Shown here piece by piece: positions 1 through 9,989 of a DNA stretch of 64,000 bases (its first letter is position 1; every line of letters starts with the position of its first letter). The DNA is taken from the NCBI GenBank assembly GCA_934045075.1, contig OW203731.1:11633198-11697197 (forward strand), in the 5' to 3' direction. This DNA is from Yponomeuta sedellus (Eukaryota; Arthropoda; Insecta; Lepidoptera; Yponomeutidae). The notes below the pieces were generated by a model that was not told where the DNA came from, searched no databases, and saw only the letters and a program-made list of their open reading frames with translations. A program made the translations under genes and the position numbers.

Positions 1-462
1 GATAGTTTGTTCATACGTATTGGGCAGTACGAGCTGATTCTAAATTACTTTGATGTAAACTACGTAACCGAGTAAGAATACGTAAGAATAGATAAAGTAA
101 TACTTAAAATGTCCTACTCAGACCATGTCTAGAAAAGAACAAATTCCCGCATCTATTCATTCGAATTCGTTCTCGAATTCGTTCTTTATTTAGCATTATT
201 ATATCACCAGACAGAATATTTACACGAACTTACAAACGCGCGTTGATATCTTTCACATGCGCACCGTTCAGGGACACCGAGCGCGGAACAAATTACCTTT
301 TTTATCAGTGTTTTTTGCATACCATTTAAATGGAATTATTTATTTATATGGTAATGTATATCGACAGATAAAAATAACGAGTTCGAGATTTAGTTTAAAA
401 GTGTGGATTTTTCAATCGCCGGTTATTTCATTCAAGTTTATTGTTAAACAAAACTGATCCTT
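1..462. other. Intergenic, no gene seen
   Basis: AT-rich sequence with a short tandem duplication of TCGAATTCGTTC near 160-185. No homology-bearing reading frame was recognised. Confidence 0.5.
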
Positions 463-590
463 TTTAAAAACCTATTTAGAGGCTAAAAATTCCCATGCAC
501 CCATGGGGGCATGGGTGGAATTTTTAGCTTCTAAATAGGTTTTTTAAAAATGGTCCTTAGCACGAGTTAGTACATTAAAAAAATTATATG
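463..590. repeat. Family T repeat, internally deleted foldback copy
   Basis: Arms beginning AAAACCTATTTAGAGGC (about 470) and its inverted copy with one mismatch (about 518-537) enclose a short core that itself pairs around CCCATG. The tRNA-like core seen in other copies is missing. The right side keeps the family tail (CCTTAGCACGAGTTAG, normally CCTTAGCACGGGTTAG). A short direct repeat TGATCC flanks the unit and may be a target-site duplication. Confidence 0.6.
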
Positions 591-789
591 ATCCGGTTTT
601 ACTATAGATATTTTTTTACAACTGTTGACTATCCAATTATCGGGTATAATCTAATCATATAAGTTGATCGCTATAACAGATTGGCGTAACTCTTTGTATA
701 CTTATACTATTTTCGCGAATTAAGACTTGGTCTTGTAATAAAAATTAATTAATACTTGGTATAGCCCTCTTAGATTCTACCGTATTACC

Positions 790-1068
790 CTAAATGGGTC
801 GAAGTGCAGTGGAGAAAAAGGCAGCGGCAAAAAGGCAGAAAAAAATCTTCCCTGTAAACATCTTTTCTTAAATGACTTATACATCAGTTGCTGCCTATAC
901 ATATGATAAGACTCCATGATTGCTATCAATAATTTTAAATGCCAAAGGCGTTTTCCCTACTTTCGTAAGAAAATAGCTGAGCTCACCTCGCACCTAGTTA
1001 TAATTACATTAGTTATACAGTTACAGAGAGATATACAGTTACAATTACAACGAGTATTTCCATTGCAG
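790..1068 (+). other. 3' part of an intron, duplicated near 14.5 kb
   Basis: The segment ends in a polypyrimidine-AG acceptor at 1068 directly before an in-frame cuticle protein exon. Blocks such as GAGAAAAAGGCAGCGG and ATTTTAAATGCCA (near 940) recur in the same order at 14521-14804, which also ends in a good acceptor (TTTTCTTTCAG). It is therefore probably intronic DNA of a duplicated cuticle gene. The matching donor and the upstream exons are not visible here. Confidence 0.5.
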
Positions 1069-1164
1069 GTCTCTTCCCCGTTGGTTGCCGCGCACGGTCC
1101 AGTCTTAGCTTCCCCCTACGCTCACGGCCCAGTCCTGGCCTCCCCCTACGCCCACGGTTGGTAA
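1069..1164 (+). CDS. Cuticular protein, last exon only (5' part outside window)
   Basis: The exon is open from the acceptor AG at 1067-1068 to a TAA stop at 1162-1164 and encodes 31 residues. It contains two copies of the ten-residue repeat GPVLASPYAH and ends in GW, matching the aromatic C-termini (HPW, HAW) of the other cuticle proteins in this window. An AATAAA signal lies near 1358. The start, signal peptide and earlier exons are not in the window. Unlike the complete genes downstream, this one seems to need splicing, so either its structure differs or the acceptor is fortuitous and the exon is a gene remnant. The class assignment rests on composition and C-terminus only. Confidence 0.55.
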   Translation, partial: VSSPLVAAHGPVLASPYAHGPVLASPYAHGW

Positions 1165-1920
1165 GCTGCAGCCCAACAGTATCGGACTAGATCCGTGGCC
1201 CTACCAGCGGGTCCACCACCCCAGCCAGCAACAGTCAACAATCGCTTATTTATTTATTTCTTCTAGTATCTAAGTTAATTTGGAAAGAGACATTGGCAAG
1301 TCGGTCATCTTGTTGCGTAACGAAAAATGTTGCGTGTGTGAGTTTAGAAGGAAAGGATAAATAAATTGTGCAGAAAAAAACGTTATACTTTTTTATTTCT
1401 AATAAATTAGATCATTGCAGCAAAAATAAAGGTAAACAAGGAAAGGAACTCAGAAATAAATAAAATATTTACAAAGATACTCTACCAGAAATTGGTATAA
1501 TGGTTTATAGCAATTTCTGCTGGACAACTGACGATAGATAGTTACGGAAGGGAGAATGAGACGAGTAGTTGGTGCAAATATGAATATTATCAATATACAT
1601 ACTTATCTATATTAGATAGGTACTATACATATAATAAATCTGTAAATTTTGTTTCTATCTGATTGCATATGTCTGTCTCACTCTGTTTATTGAAACTTAC
1701 CTTGCTTAAAGCTCAGATTCCCATGTAAAGTATAGGCTATAAAGATCTTCATTAATTGTATCTCTCGCCTCTGAACTTTCAGGGAAGAGTTTAATAGCCC
1801 TGCAGTAATTTACTGTCAAGTAGGTACATTACGTAGCAGATTCGTTTTATTAACCTATTTTTCATCGAAAGCGGTTTTTCTTTTAAAATTAGTTCCAGTT
1901 TAAAAGTGATGAGGGAACTG
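1165..1920. other. 3' UTR and intergenic, no gene seen
   Basis: The first 200 bases are the probable 3' UTR with AATAAA-type signals near 1358-1410. The rest is AT-rich and I recognise no gene in it. Confidence 0.5.
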
Positions 1921-2275
1921 GAGCGCTCGTGGCCTAGGCGAACCGAGTGATTGGAATCAATCACTTGATTAAGCAACAACAGGCGCGGTCAGGTACGGGA
2001 TGGGTGAGCGTCCCTGTGACTACCGCTAGTGGCATTTTTCCGAGCGCTTCCGTGCTTTGCAAGGCACGTTAAGCCGTTGGTGCCGGCTGTCATATAATGG
2101 CAGTCGTTAAGCCATGTCAGAGGCCCTATGGGCGGCTTGATAACATCTGACAGTAAGACCCGCCACTGTCTTACAATCCTCCACCAACCCGGACTTGGCC
2201 CCCGTGGTGGAGTATGGCCTAACCTGCCTGCGATGCAGGAAAAGACCCGTGCCCCAGCAGTGGGGACATACAAGG
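1921..2275 (+). repeat. 5S-rRNA-headed SINE, near full length
   Basis: The head resembles the 3' two-thirds of 5S rRNA, including the internal promoter region (TTAAGCAAC, GGCGCGGTCAG, GATGGGTGAGCG in the right order and spacing). The body continues through GGCATTTTTCCGAGCG, GCAAGGCACGTTAAGC and GTGCCGGCTGTCAT to the end GACCCGTGCCCCAGCAGTGG. The same body recurs in this window at 2798, 3149, 13490, 24037, 47482 and 47725, with fragments elsewhere. 5S-derived SINEs are known as the SINE3 class. Confidence 0.75.
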
Positions 2276-2349
2276 TTTGATAACGAAGGGAACCTTATTG
2301 TTTAATATACAAAAAAAAACGGAAACAACTTTTAATGATTATATTCTTT

Positions 2350-2672
2350 TTAATTCACTAAGCCGTGCTAATGACAATTTTAAAAACTTATTTAGGGAAT
2401 CGAACCCGCAACCTCTGGCTAACCGTGCCAGCGCTCTCCCAACTGAGCAAATGGGCGACTTACCGGCTTATCAGTGAAATTTCGAACCTCTACAATACTC
2501 TCTGTATTACGTACAGCGACATCTGGCTGAAGTAATTTCAATTTTGCATCACTTGCAGCCCCGAGTACCTTACTTTACTTTGTGAAACCTAACTGCAATT
2601 TTCCGGTAAGCCAGAGGTCACGGGTTCGGGTTTGAGAGTTATTAGCCCCTAAATAAGTTTTTAAAACTTTTA
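2350..2672 (-). repeat. Family T repeats, degraded copy and inverted fragment
   Basis: Positions 2370-2575 hold a minus-strand tRNA-like core (B box GAATCGAACCC read on plus, GCCAGCGCTCTCCCAACTGAGC) and the family body (TCTGTATTACGTACAG, GACATCTGGCTGAAG). Positions 2578-2672 hold a plus-strand fragment with GGGTTCGGGTTTG and CCCCTAAATAAG. Both are diverged. Confidence 0.6.
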
Positions 2673-2797
2673 ATAAGTATTTAGAATCAACCGTAATTAA
2701 CTTCTGATTTTTAAGCGTCATTGTTTTGGTAGGCAAGGGTTTTCGAACATACAACCGTATTACTAGTAGTTTGTTAAGTGTCAAGAGGCAAGAGGAA

Positions 2798-3096
2798 GGA
2801 ACGGGTCTCTTCCCTGAGGAAGGTATACTCCACCACGAGGGCCAAGTCCGGATTGGTGGAGGCTTGTAAGACTAGTGGCTGGTCTTACTGTCAGAAGTCG
2901 AGCCTCCTAAGGCCTCTGACTTGGATTAACGACGGCACCAACTGCTTAACGTGCCTTGCGAACCACGAAACTGCCCGGAAAAATGCTACTAGCGTTAGTC
3001 ATAGACGGCCACCCATCCATGCACTGAACGCGCCCTATATTGCTTAACCTTCGTGATGGTGTAAGATCACTCAGGCAGCCGGGGCTACGAGCGATT
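2798..3096 (-). repeat. 5S-rRNA-headed SINE, minus strand
   Basis: Read on minus it begins with a 5S-like head (ATCACGAAGGTTAAGCAAT, GGGCGCGTTCAGTGCATGGA, GATGGGTGGCCG) followed by the shared body and the end GAGACCCGTTCC. It belongs to the same subfamily as the copies at 13490-13830 and 24037-24378. Confidence 0.75.
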
Positions 3097-3312
3097 AAAA
3101 AGTAATTAATAATAATATACTTACATAAACCTTTACATTTTATAGGAAGGGCTCGTGGCCCAGTCGAACCGAGTGATTGGAATCAATCACATTAGTTAAG
3201 TAACAAGAGTTGCAGGATGGGTAACAGTCCCGTGACTACCGCTAGTGGCATTTTTCCGAGCGATTCCGTGCTTCGCAAGGCTCGCTAAGCCGTTGTTGCC
3301 GGCTGTCATGTA

Positions 3313-5205
3313 ATGGCAGCCGTTAAGCCATGTCTGAACATAGAAGGTGCTTTCGACAAAACAACTTTCAGTAGCATCAACCAAGCGCTGGTGAAACGAG
3401 GAGTGCAGCCAACCATCACGGGCTGGATAGACAACCTCCTGCGTCAAAGAGCCATAACGCTTAAGGTAAACAGCACTACGAGGGCAATAGTGGCCAGAGG
3501 CTGCCCTCAAGGGGGAGTTCTATCGCCACTTCTATGGAACCTAGTAGTTGACGGCTTAATCAGACGCCTTGATGAATGTGGTTTCTGGATAATAGGCTAC
3601 GCCGACGATATAACAATCCTGACGATAGGTAAATCCGAGGATATTCTATACAGTCTAATGAGAACGGCGTTTGGCATAGTAGAGCGATGGTGCAAGACTC
3701 ATCAACTAACCGCCAACCCGACTAAAACGGAATTAGTACTTTTTACAAACAAACGTAATCCAAAAACACAAAACCTACCAAAGTTTTTCGGAACAACGCT
3801 AACCCTGTCACCAACAGTTAAATATCTCGGTGTGACGGTAGATAGCAAGCTAAACTGGAGCTCGCACCTACAGAATATCGTTAACAAGGCCCAGATGACC
3901 TTCTGGCAATGCCGCGGCCTCATAGGAAAACAGTGGGGTCTACGCCCGTCACTTATGATGTGGTTATACACTTCGGTGATAAGACCCGCTATAACTTATG
4001 GCGCCGTTGTATGGTGGACCACAACAAAACAGAAAATAGCAGTACTTCAATTACAGAGGCTACAACGACTGGCATGCCTCGCAGTAGCTGGGTGCATGAA
4101 GACAACACCGACTACTGCCCTGGAAGCCCTGTTGAACCTCAGACCTCTACACTTGCACGTTCAACAAGAAGCAGCCAGTGTTGCCCTACGGCTTCGGACA
4201 ACCGGTATATGGAAACAAAACAGCTACACCCCACACACACAAATCCTAGCAGCCGCTGTTTCGGACCAGCCTATGATAGAAGCGGTGTGCGACAGAATAC
4301 CAAACACTTATATTTTCGACAAAAAATATAAGGTACAACTGCAAGAGGAGCCTACCGACTACTCGGGAATACACGAAGTCAGAGTGTACACGGACGGCTC
4401 CAAAACTGAAACAGGAACGGGCGCAGGAGCCTTTTCCAACGAACTAAATCTAAAAATATCTACAACCCTTGGCAACCTGAATACAATCTTTCAGGCAGAA
4501 TGCATCGGTATAACAAGAGCTGTCGCGCTGTTGAACACAAGAAGTGCGAAGGCTTACGCAATACGCATAATCTCGGACAGCGCCTCAGTCCTACAAGCAC
4601 TCAACAGCAATCTTACAAACAACAGCTTGATACTAGAGTGTCACCATGAATTGGAAAAACTGTCAACAAATAACAGAGTCACTTTACAATGGATAAAGGG
4701 TCATAGCGGCTCCCTGGGCAATGATGCCGCAGATGAACTCGCTAAAAGAGGCTCGGAAACCACAGTGGAAGGACCCGAACCCCTGCTCCCACTCCCATAC
4801 AACCAGTTTAGAAAATGGTTGAGGTCGCGAACAGAAAGCCAGCATGCTGAACTTTGGAGAACAGAAACCAAATGTAGACAAGCCAGGGAGGCCTTACCAA
4901 CAATCTCGAAACGTCTTTCACGTAGCCTGCTGCGTCTGAGAAGAGAAAATCTGCGCAAAGCTGTGGCAATCTTAACAGGCCACTGCTCACTGAACAGACA
5001 TCTCTACAACATGGGTCTAACCGACAGCCCGCTATGCCGGGGATGCCTCAAAGAAGAGGAAACACCCGCCCACGTGACCATTCACTGCGAAGGCGTGGAA
5101 AAGCAACGGACCGCCATCATTGGGAAGCCGGGGTCCCTTCAGGAAGCCTGCAGTGACATCGGAGCACTGCTGGCTTTCTGGAAAGAGATAGGCTGGCTGG
5201 AGTAA
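3313..5205 (+). CDS. Truncated LINE ORF2: reverse transcriptase (C-terminal part) plus RNase H
   Basis: The first eight codons come from the host SINE and happen to be in frame. LINE sequence starts around residue 9, within RT motif A (IEGAFDK). Motif B region GCPQGGVLSPLLWN lies at 63-76, the catalytic YADD at 96-99, and NPTKTELVLF with VKYLGVTVDSKLNW follows. An RNase H domain begins near residue 357 with all four acidic residues visible in context: YTDGSK, QAEC, SDSA and GNDAADELAK, plus WIKGHSG. The C-terminus has a CX2CX8HX4C zinc-binding motif. The frame is open for 630 codons. Without the RT N-terminus and endonuclease it cannot work as a full element. Clade I, R1 or LOA is inferred from RNase H plus the CCHC tail. 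Confidence 0.88.
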   Translation: MAAVKPCLNIEGAFDKTTFSSINQALVKRGVQPTITGWIDNLLRQRAITLKVNSTTRAIVARGCPQGGVLSPLLWNLVVDGLIRRLDECGFWIIGYADDITILTIGKSEDILYSLMRTAFGIVERWCKTHQLTANPTKTELVLFTNKRNPKTQNLPKFFGTTLTLSPTVKYLGVTVDSKLNWSSHLQNIVNKAQMTFWQCRGLIGKQWGLRPSLMMWLYTSVIRPAITYGAVVWWTTTKQKIAVLQLQRLQRLACLAVAGCMKTTPTTALEALLNLRPLHLHVQQEAASVALRLRTTGIWKQNSYTPHTQILAAAVSDQPMIEAVCDRIPNTYIFDKKYKVQLQEEPTDYSGIHEVRVYTDGSKTETGTGAGAFSNELNLKISTTLGNLNTIFQAECIGITRAVALLNTRSAKAYAIRIISDSASVLQALNSNLTNNSLILECHHELEKLSTNNRVTLQWIKGHSGSLGNDAADELAKRGSETTVEGPEPLLPLPYNQFRKWLRSRTESQHAELWRTETKCRQAREALPTISKRLSRSLLRLRRENLRKAVAILTGHCSLNRHLYNMGLTDSPLCRGCLKEEETPAHVTIHCEGVEKQRTAIIGKPGSLQEACSDIGALLAFWKEIGWLE

Positions 5206-5285
5206 ACGAACAACTCCACTACGTACAACGGCCCAATCATGAGGCTAAGTGCGGAAATCTCAGGTCTAACTAACTAACTAACTAA
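3338..5285 (+). mobile_element. 5'-truncated non-LTR retrotransposon (I/R1/LOA-like, with RNase H)
   Basis: The insertion is bounded by the target-site duplication GCCATGTCTGA (3327-3337 and 5286-5296; up to 14 bp if the ambiguous TAA is included). It begins inside the reverse transcriptase coding region, so the 5' UTR, ORF1, endonuclease and RT fingers are missing. It ends in a short 3' UTR and a CTAA tandem tail (about 5266-5285) of the kind seen in I-like elements. 5' truncation and a long target duplication are typical of target-primed reverse transcription. The open frame suggests a young insertion. Confidence 0.88.
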
Positions 5286-5455
5286 GCCATGTCTGAGGCC
5301 TTATGGGCAGCTTGATAACTTCTGGCAGTAAGACCCGCCACTATCTTACGACTCTCCGCCAACCCGATCTTAACCCCCGTGGTGAAGTATGGCCTAACCT
5401 TCTTGCGATGCAGGAAGAGACCCGTGCCCCAGCAGTGGGGACATACAAGGGTTAA

Positions 5456-6037
5456 TATCGAGGTAGGTAAAACCATTACAAACAAAAGGAAAGACATACC
5501 TACACTCAGGAGCCGGGCAGCCATAGCAGCAAATGAGTTGCTTAAAAACCTCGTTGAATAAAAACCTCGGCTTTATAATTTATTTGATAATAGAAAAATA
5601 TCTTAATTTTTATTGGATAAAAACATTACATAATTTTAGTTGGATAATGCGTATTTTCAATCATAAGGGCACCATAAATTCAGTTCACTCATCATTTAAG
5701 TGCTGATGAAGCTATACACGCCATCAAAAACAACATTCAGCGATTATGCTATGTGTTTGCTTCTTGTGGTCGTTTTGCTCAAGTCGAGAGAATGAAACCT
5801 GACTGCAGTCCGACTTGTCTATCAATAAATAAAAGGTCCATAAATGGACACTGTAGGTACGTACCGGATGCCAGGCCACCAGCCTGCAAATGTCGGTGAC
5901 ATAGATATATAGAGAGCTGTGCAGTGCGCATAGATTGCATTTAAGCAATAACACTGTATAACAATGCAATAACAATAACAATGTAAAGACCCAATGAGAT
6001 AGCCCAACTATGATAGTCATCATTCTTAAAAAACTAA
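5456..6037. other. Intergenic, no gene seen
   Basis: AT-rich sequence. A short frame at 5379-5561 starts in SINE DNA and shows nothing recognisable. The last three bases, TAA at 6035-6037, are the target site of the Harbinger insertion. Confidence 0.5.
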
Positions 6038-6392
6038 CACCCATATTTTTATTCGTTTCCTTGAACATTCCTCCACTCTAACTCAACCGAGGAGGCCTCG
6101 AAGGTCCCTCAACGGCAACCTCGAAATCGGTATTCTTAGACATCCCTCGAACTCTGTTTTACGATTCCTCGACTGAGGTACACTCTCTCGAGTGGAGGTG
6201 TGACGTCATTGTTTTGAGGAGATTTTACTGCTATTATGTTGGCAACAAGTTAATTATCTGTCAAAATTTATGACATTGACAACTTGCCAACGTGAATTTT
6301 TTAATTTTGTGGTTTGTTTGTTTACATTTGCATCGTGTCGTCGTCGTTTTAATAGTTTGGTTAAGTATTAAAATCGCTTTATTGAATATAAA

Positions 6393-8172
6393 ATGTCTCG
6401 TCAAGTGTTTTCGAATGACGAAAAAAGGTGTTTGCAGGAGTTAATAATAAAATATAAATTAAACACCATTGCCACAATTGGTGCAGGGAATCCTGCCGCC
6501 AAAAAAACTGCGTGGGCACGACTCACCAATCAATACAATTCAATAGAGACAAATACCAGAGTAAGTATAAACTTATTATGTTACTGTTTTATTTTATCCT
6601 ATCATCTAGGTAGGTGTGTACTTTATAGTGGTATCTATGTGTTATTTATTTATGCGCTACTTCGTGGTATTATTATTTGCCTTAGACAATTTATCAAGTT
6701 AATACAATAAATACCTACTAGAGTCAATTATTATAACAGCTAAAAACCTACTGAGATGTAGGCCTGTATACTAAATATTGCTCATCTTTTAGAGAACTGA
6801 AGCTCAGCTCAAAAAATGTTTTGATAACATGAAAACAAGAAGGAAGACAGAATTAACCGCACAAAGACCGAATGCGTACTGGAGGTGGACCCTATCGACC
6901 AAGTCCTGAGCCTAATACATCAACAGCACAGGACTCTATGTTAGTAGATGGAGATGCATTGGATAAACTTACACACGTAGAGTTGACCTTTGCTATCGAC
7001 AATAATAGTATTCCTAACACAGGAAGCCAAGAAGGTATGTTAGGTCAGTCTAATATAGCTTGGCTTATCACCACTTTAATTTAATGACTTCTCACACCTA
7101 GGTATAAATTATAGTTGTATAATTTACTGGACTACATTTTTTGTTTTCTTTTTTTAACAGACAGTTTTCATGCAACACCTGACGAACCTCAGACAGTGTT
7201 GGTGATTGTACAGGACCAAGTTGAAGAGGAACGTGAAGTACAGTCTGAAGGTATAGTGTAATTTTGTTTTTGTATAAAATGTATTTTGCAGTTTTCCTTA
7301 AACTAATATATCCCCTAACTCAACTCTTAAACAAATCCCATAAAATTTTTATTTTTCACAGTTGTTTATTTGTCACATTTATTATAGGCGTTTGTTTATT
7401 AATTTTTACAGAAGTGCAGACCGAAAGCCTTAATCCTGGGCTTAGTGAAGACCAGCCTGTAGCAGGTATGAATAGCGTAACTTCTTAATTATTGAGGTAT
7501 TTAATGATTTATAGATTTATTATACAATTAACTCATTTTATTTGTTTTAGGTCAACGCAGGAGTGTAGGAAGAACTGCGTCACGTTTGTCCAACTATGAT
7601 GGTGCATCTTCTCGAGCCTCAGGTATGTATCTTTCACTCAAATTTTCCTGTAGGTAAATTTGATCAATCTAGTAAAGTAGTCTATGGCATTATAGTGGTA
7701 ATGAAAAAAGAAAATTGACTTATTTCCACTTTCAGCTGTGTGTTACAACACACTATAAAATCATTATCACTATAAAATAATGTTATAAAACAAAATCCCC
7801 TCACTGCATCTGAAAAACTGACTGAACACTGAACAGATTTCATGACTCATGCATGACAAAGGTAAGTTAAGCTAGGTGGGTAGCTAGTTAGGATAAAACC
7901 AAACTTAAGGTTTATCTAGCCTGTGCCTATTTACAACAACGATACTTTGAACATTATTTTCAGGTGCAAAAAATATTAGAGCTCAAGTTATACAAGATGA
8001 GTTTGCACTGCGGGAAGAAAATTACAAAAGGGCTCAAGAACGAGAAGATGAGCTGCACAAGTTAAAAGTGGCGGAGAGAGAGTGGCTAGTAAAAGCTGCT
8101 GAAAAAACTTATGAAAAAGCGTGCCTTGAAAAGGAAGCAGCGCAGATTGCCTTAGATGCTTTAAAAAAATAA
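6393..8172 (+). pseudogene. Harbinger Myb/SANT-like DNA-binding protein, six exons, frameshifted
   Basis: Likely exons are 6393-6560, 6793-7034, 7161-7250, 7412-7465, 7551-7622 and 7964-8172, all with GT-AG borders. Exon 1 ends in phase 0 and the later introns keep one phase. The N-terminus (SNDEKRCLQELI, AKKTAWARLTNQYNS, QLKKCFDNMK) fits the Myb/SANT-like domain of Harbinger accessory proteins, which bind the transposon ends and help bring the transposase to the nucleus. The last exon encodes a charged, probably coiled-coil C-terminus. Exon 2 starts in one frame but its second half (from about 6872) is open only in another, so there is a small indel between roughly 6840 and 6885. The intron chain is inferred by eye. 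Confidence 0.75.
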
Positions 8173-8346
8173 ATTATTCTTACATAATCTAAACTTTTTA
8201 TTTTACTGAAATTCAATACAAAACCAATTATTTCATTCAGTGAATTGTTAATGATTTATTAGTTTGTTTCCTGATAGTACCAACCTAAATTTTAATATTA
8301 AAATAAAAGTTTTTATAGGTATAATATGTTTTTATTAAATAATAAT

Positions 8347-9433
8347 TTAACTAAAATGTCTGGCAATGAAAGCAGCTCTTATTATGCTGCCCCTTTCATT
8401 GTCAGGTACTGGAACTACAGGGACCTCTTCACCCTGGTAAATGTTGTCAGGTAGTTCCTCATTTGTTAATATGTTTATATTGTGTAAAACAGCACAAGCA
8501 ACTATTATATTTGGAATGTTTTCTTATTTATTTTGTAGTTTCCTACTCAAACAAGCAAACCTTCGTTTGAGGACACCATTCAGTCGCTCTATGGTGTTTC
8601 TGGTTTGTATCTGGGCTCGATTGTAGAGTTGCTCGGCAGCAGTGCGGGGGTTTAGGACCGGTGTATACATATAGTTTGAGCATATCCGCTGTCGCCCAAT
8701 AGAAGTCCTGCAATCTCTCCTTCCTCAAATCTCAAACAGCAACGACTATTTGCAAATATTCGTGAATCATGCACGGATCCTGGCCAACGGGCTACTATAT
8801 CATATATTTGCAAGCGGGGCCCGCAAATTATTTGTACATTTATTGAGAACTCTCCTTTTCTGTTTCTAAATATTTCACCTCGCTGTCTCGTGGGGCTTTT
8901 AATGGGTACATGAGTGCATTCTATGCACCCAACTACCCCTGGGAACCGTGCAATTTCGAAAAATTGTCTTTTAATTGCACTCAACTCTGACCTCGGTGGA
9001 AATTTAATGAATTCTCCTAATTTGAGGGCCAATTGTTTCGATAATTTGGCTACTATTTTTGACAGTGTACCTTGGCTCAATTTATGGAGGTCTCCACATT
9101 CAATCTGCAAGAAAATAGAAATAGTGTTAATAATTAAGTCTAGATAAGTAATAAGTTGGTAGATAATATACGATTTTGTTATGTGCATCTTACCTGAAAC
9201 AATCCTGTAGCGTAAAACTTTAGAGCTACAAGAAGCATCATCATTGGCGGTATAGGCAACCCTCTATTATTTACACTTGACGTGAAAGTCAGCAAGGGAA
9301 AAATAACTTGAATCACTGTTTGCTTACAAAATCGAAACCTTTTCCGAAACTCATCATTACTGAAAAATTCCAACGGATTTGTAGCGTCGCGTACATATCG
9401 TCGAGCTGGATAAGCGTATGGCTCGTCATACAC
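8347..9433 (-). pseudogene. HARBI1-like DDE transposase, broken
   Basis: Exon 1 is 9433-9194 (80 codons, helix-rich N-terminal region with RFRFCKQTV and GLPIPPMMMLL). A GT-AG intron spans 9193-9105 and exon 2 starts at 9104. The DDE_Tnp_4 landmarks VVGCIECTHVPIKSP, ARWPGSVHDSRIF and LLGDSGYA are in order. The residue normally Asp in the first landmark (CID) is Glu (GAA, complement of 8919-8921). After GDSGYAQ the frame shifts (about 8660-8672). The downstream part, including the expected catalytic Glu region near 8590, continues in another frame and meets a TAA at 8524-8526 before the likely original stop at 8347-8349. The copy is therefore non-functional though little decayed. Confidence 0.85.
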
Positions 9434-9647
9434 ACAAAATTACCACGCACTTTCGACTTGAGGAAGATTTTAAGGTAGGTCGCGAGGTACCTTGAGTTTG
9501 ACAGTTCTTAACTCACCTCAAACTCGACTCGAGTGAGGAAATTCTAGAGTGGAGGACGTTTTTGTCGACTGTAAATACGTATTCGCCTCAAGGAGGTTAA
9601 GTCGAGTCGAGGAAATCTCGAGGAAACGATTAAGAATATGGGTGTAA

Positions 9648-9989
9648 GACTAAGATTCCTTACATGCAGTTTAAGCTGGTATTTCATTTTGCCCCAGCCT
9701 ATTAAACTGCATTTGAGGAATAATTTAGTATAATCGTGATTTTATTAATTTCATCATACGTGCGTAAAAGTTTATGTCTTATCAACTGTAAGACAAATTG
9801 AAGTTCCTCCATCTTCAATCTCATATATATATTTTGAAGGTTAAATAAAATAGTGTAAACAAGTACCTAACATTCATATAATGCTTCATTACTTTTTAAT
9901 ACCTTATTGCCTACAATATCAGGAGCTACACAAAGTTCATCCGATAAAAACTGTGATAAACATTCCCACCTATTACGTCTATTACGTAT
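9648..9989. other. Intergenic, no gene seen
   Basis: AT-rich sequence between the Harbinger element and the next repeat. Nothing recognised. Confidence 0.5.

Larger units (their letters stand above)
3149..5455 (+). repeat. 5S-rRNA-headed SINE split by a LINE
   Basis: The left half is 3149-3337 and the right half resumes at 5286. The right half runs through GAGGCCTTATGGGCAGCTTG to GACCCGTGCCCCAGCAGTGG near 5440, exactly where an uninterrupted copy would continue. The break carries a duplicated GCCATGTCTGA, so the SINE was present before the LINE arrived. Confidence 0.85.
6038..9644. mobile_element. PIF/Harbinger DNA transposon, complete ends, inactivated genes
   Basis: The ends are inverted repeats starting CACCCATATT, continuing TTTATTCGTTTCCTTGA on the left and CTTAATCGTTTCCTCGA on the inverted right end. 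A TAA duplication flanks them (6035-6037 and 9645-9647), the 3-bp TWA target typical of PIF/Harbinger. Inside are the two genes this superfamily normally carries, arranged convergently: a Myb/SANT-like protein (6393-8172, +) and a DDE transposase (8347-9433, -). Subterminal blocks rich in CTCGAGTGGAGG and CTCGACT occur at both ends and may be protein-binding sites. Both genes are damaged. Confidence 0.9.

Noticed and set aside
2277..2477. 66-codon frame spanning SINE and family T sequence
   Set aside because: It is entirely repeat-derived.
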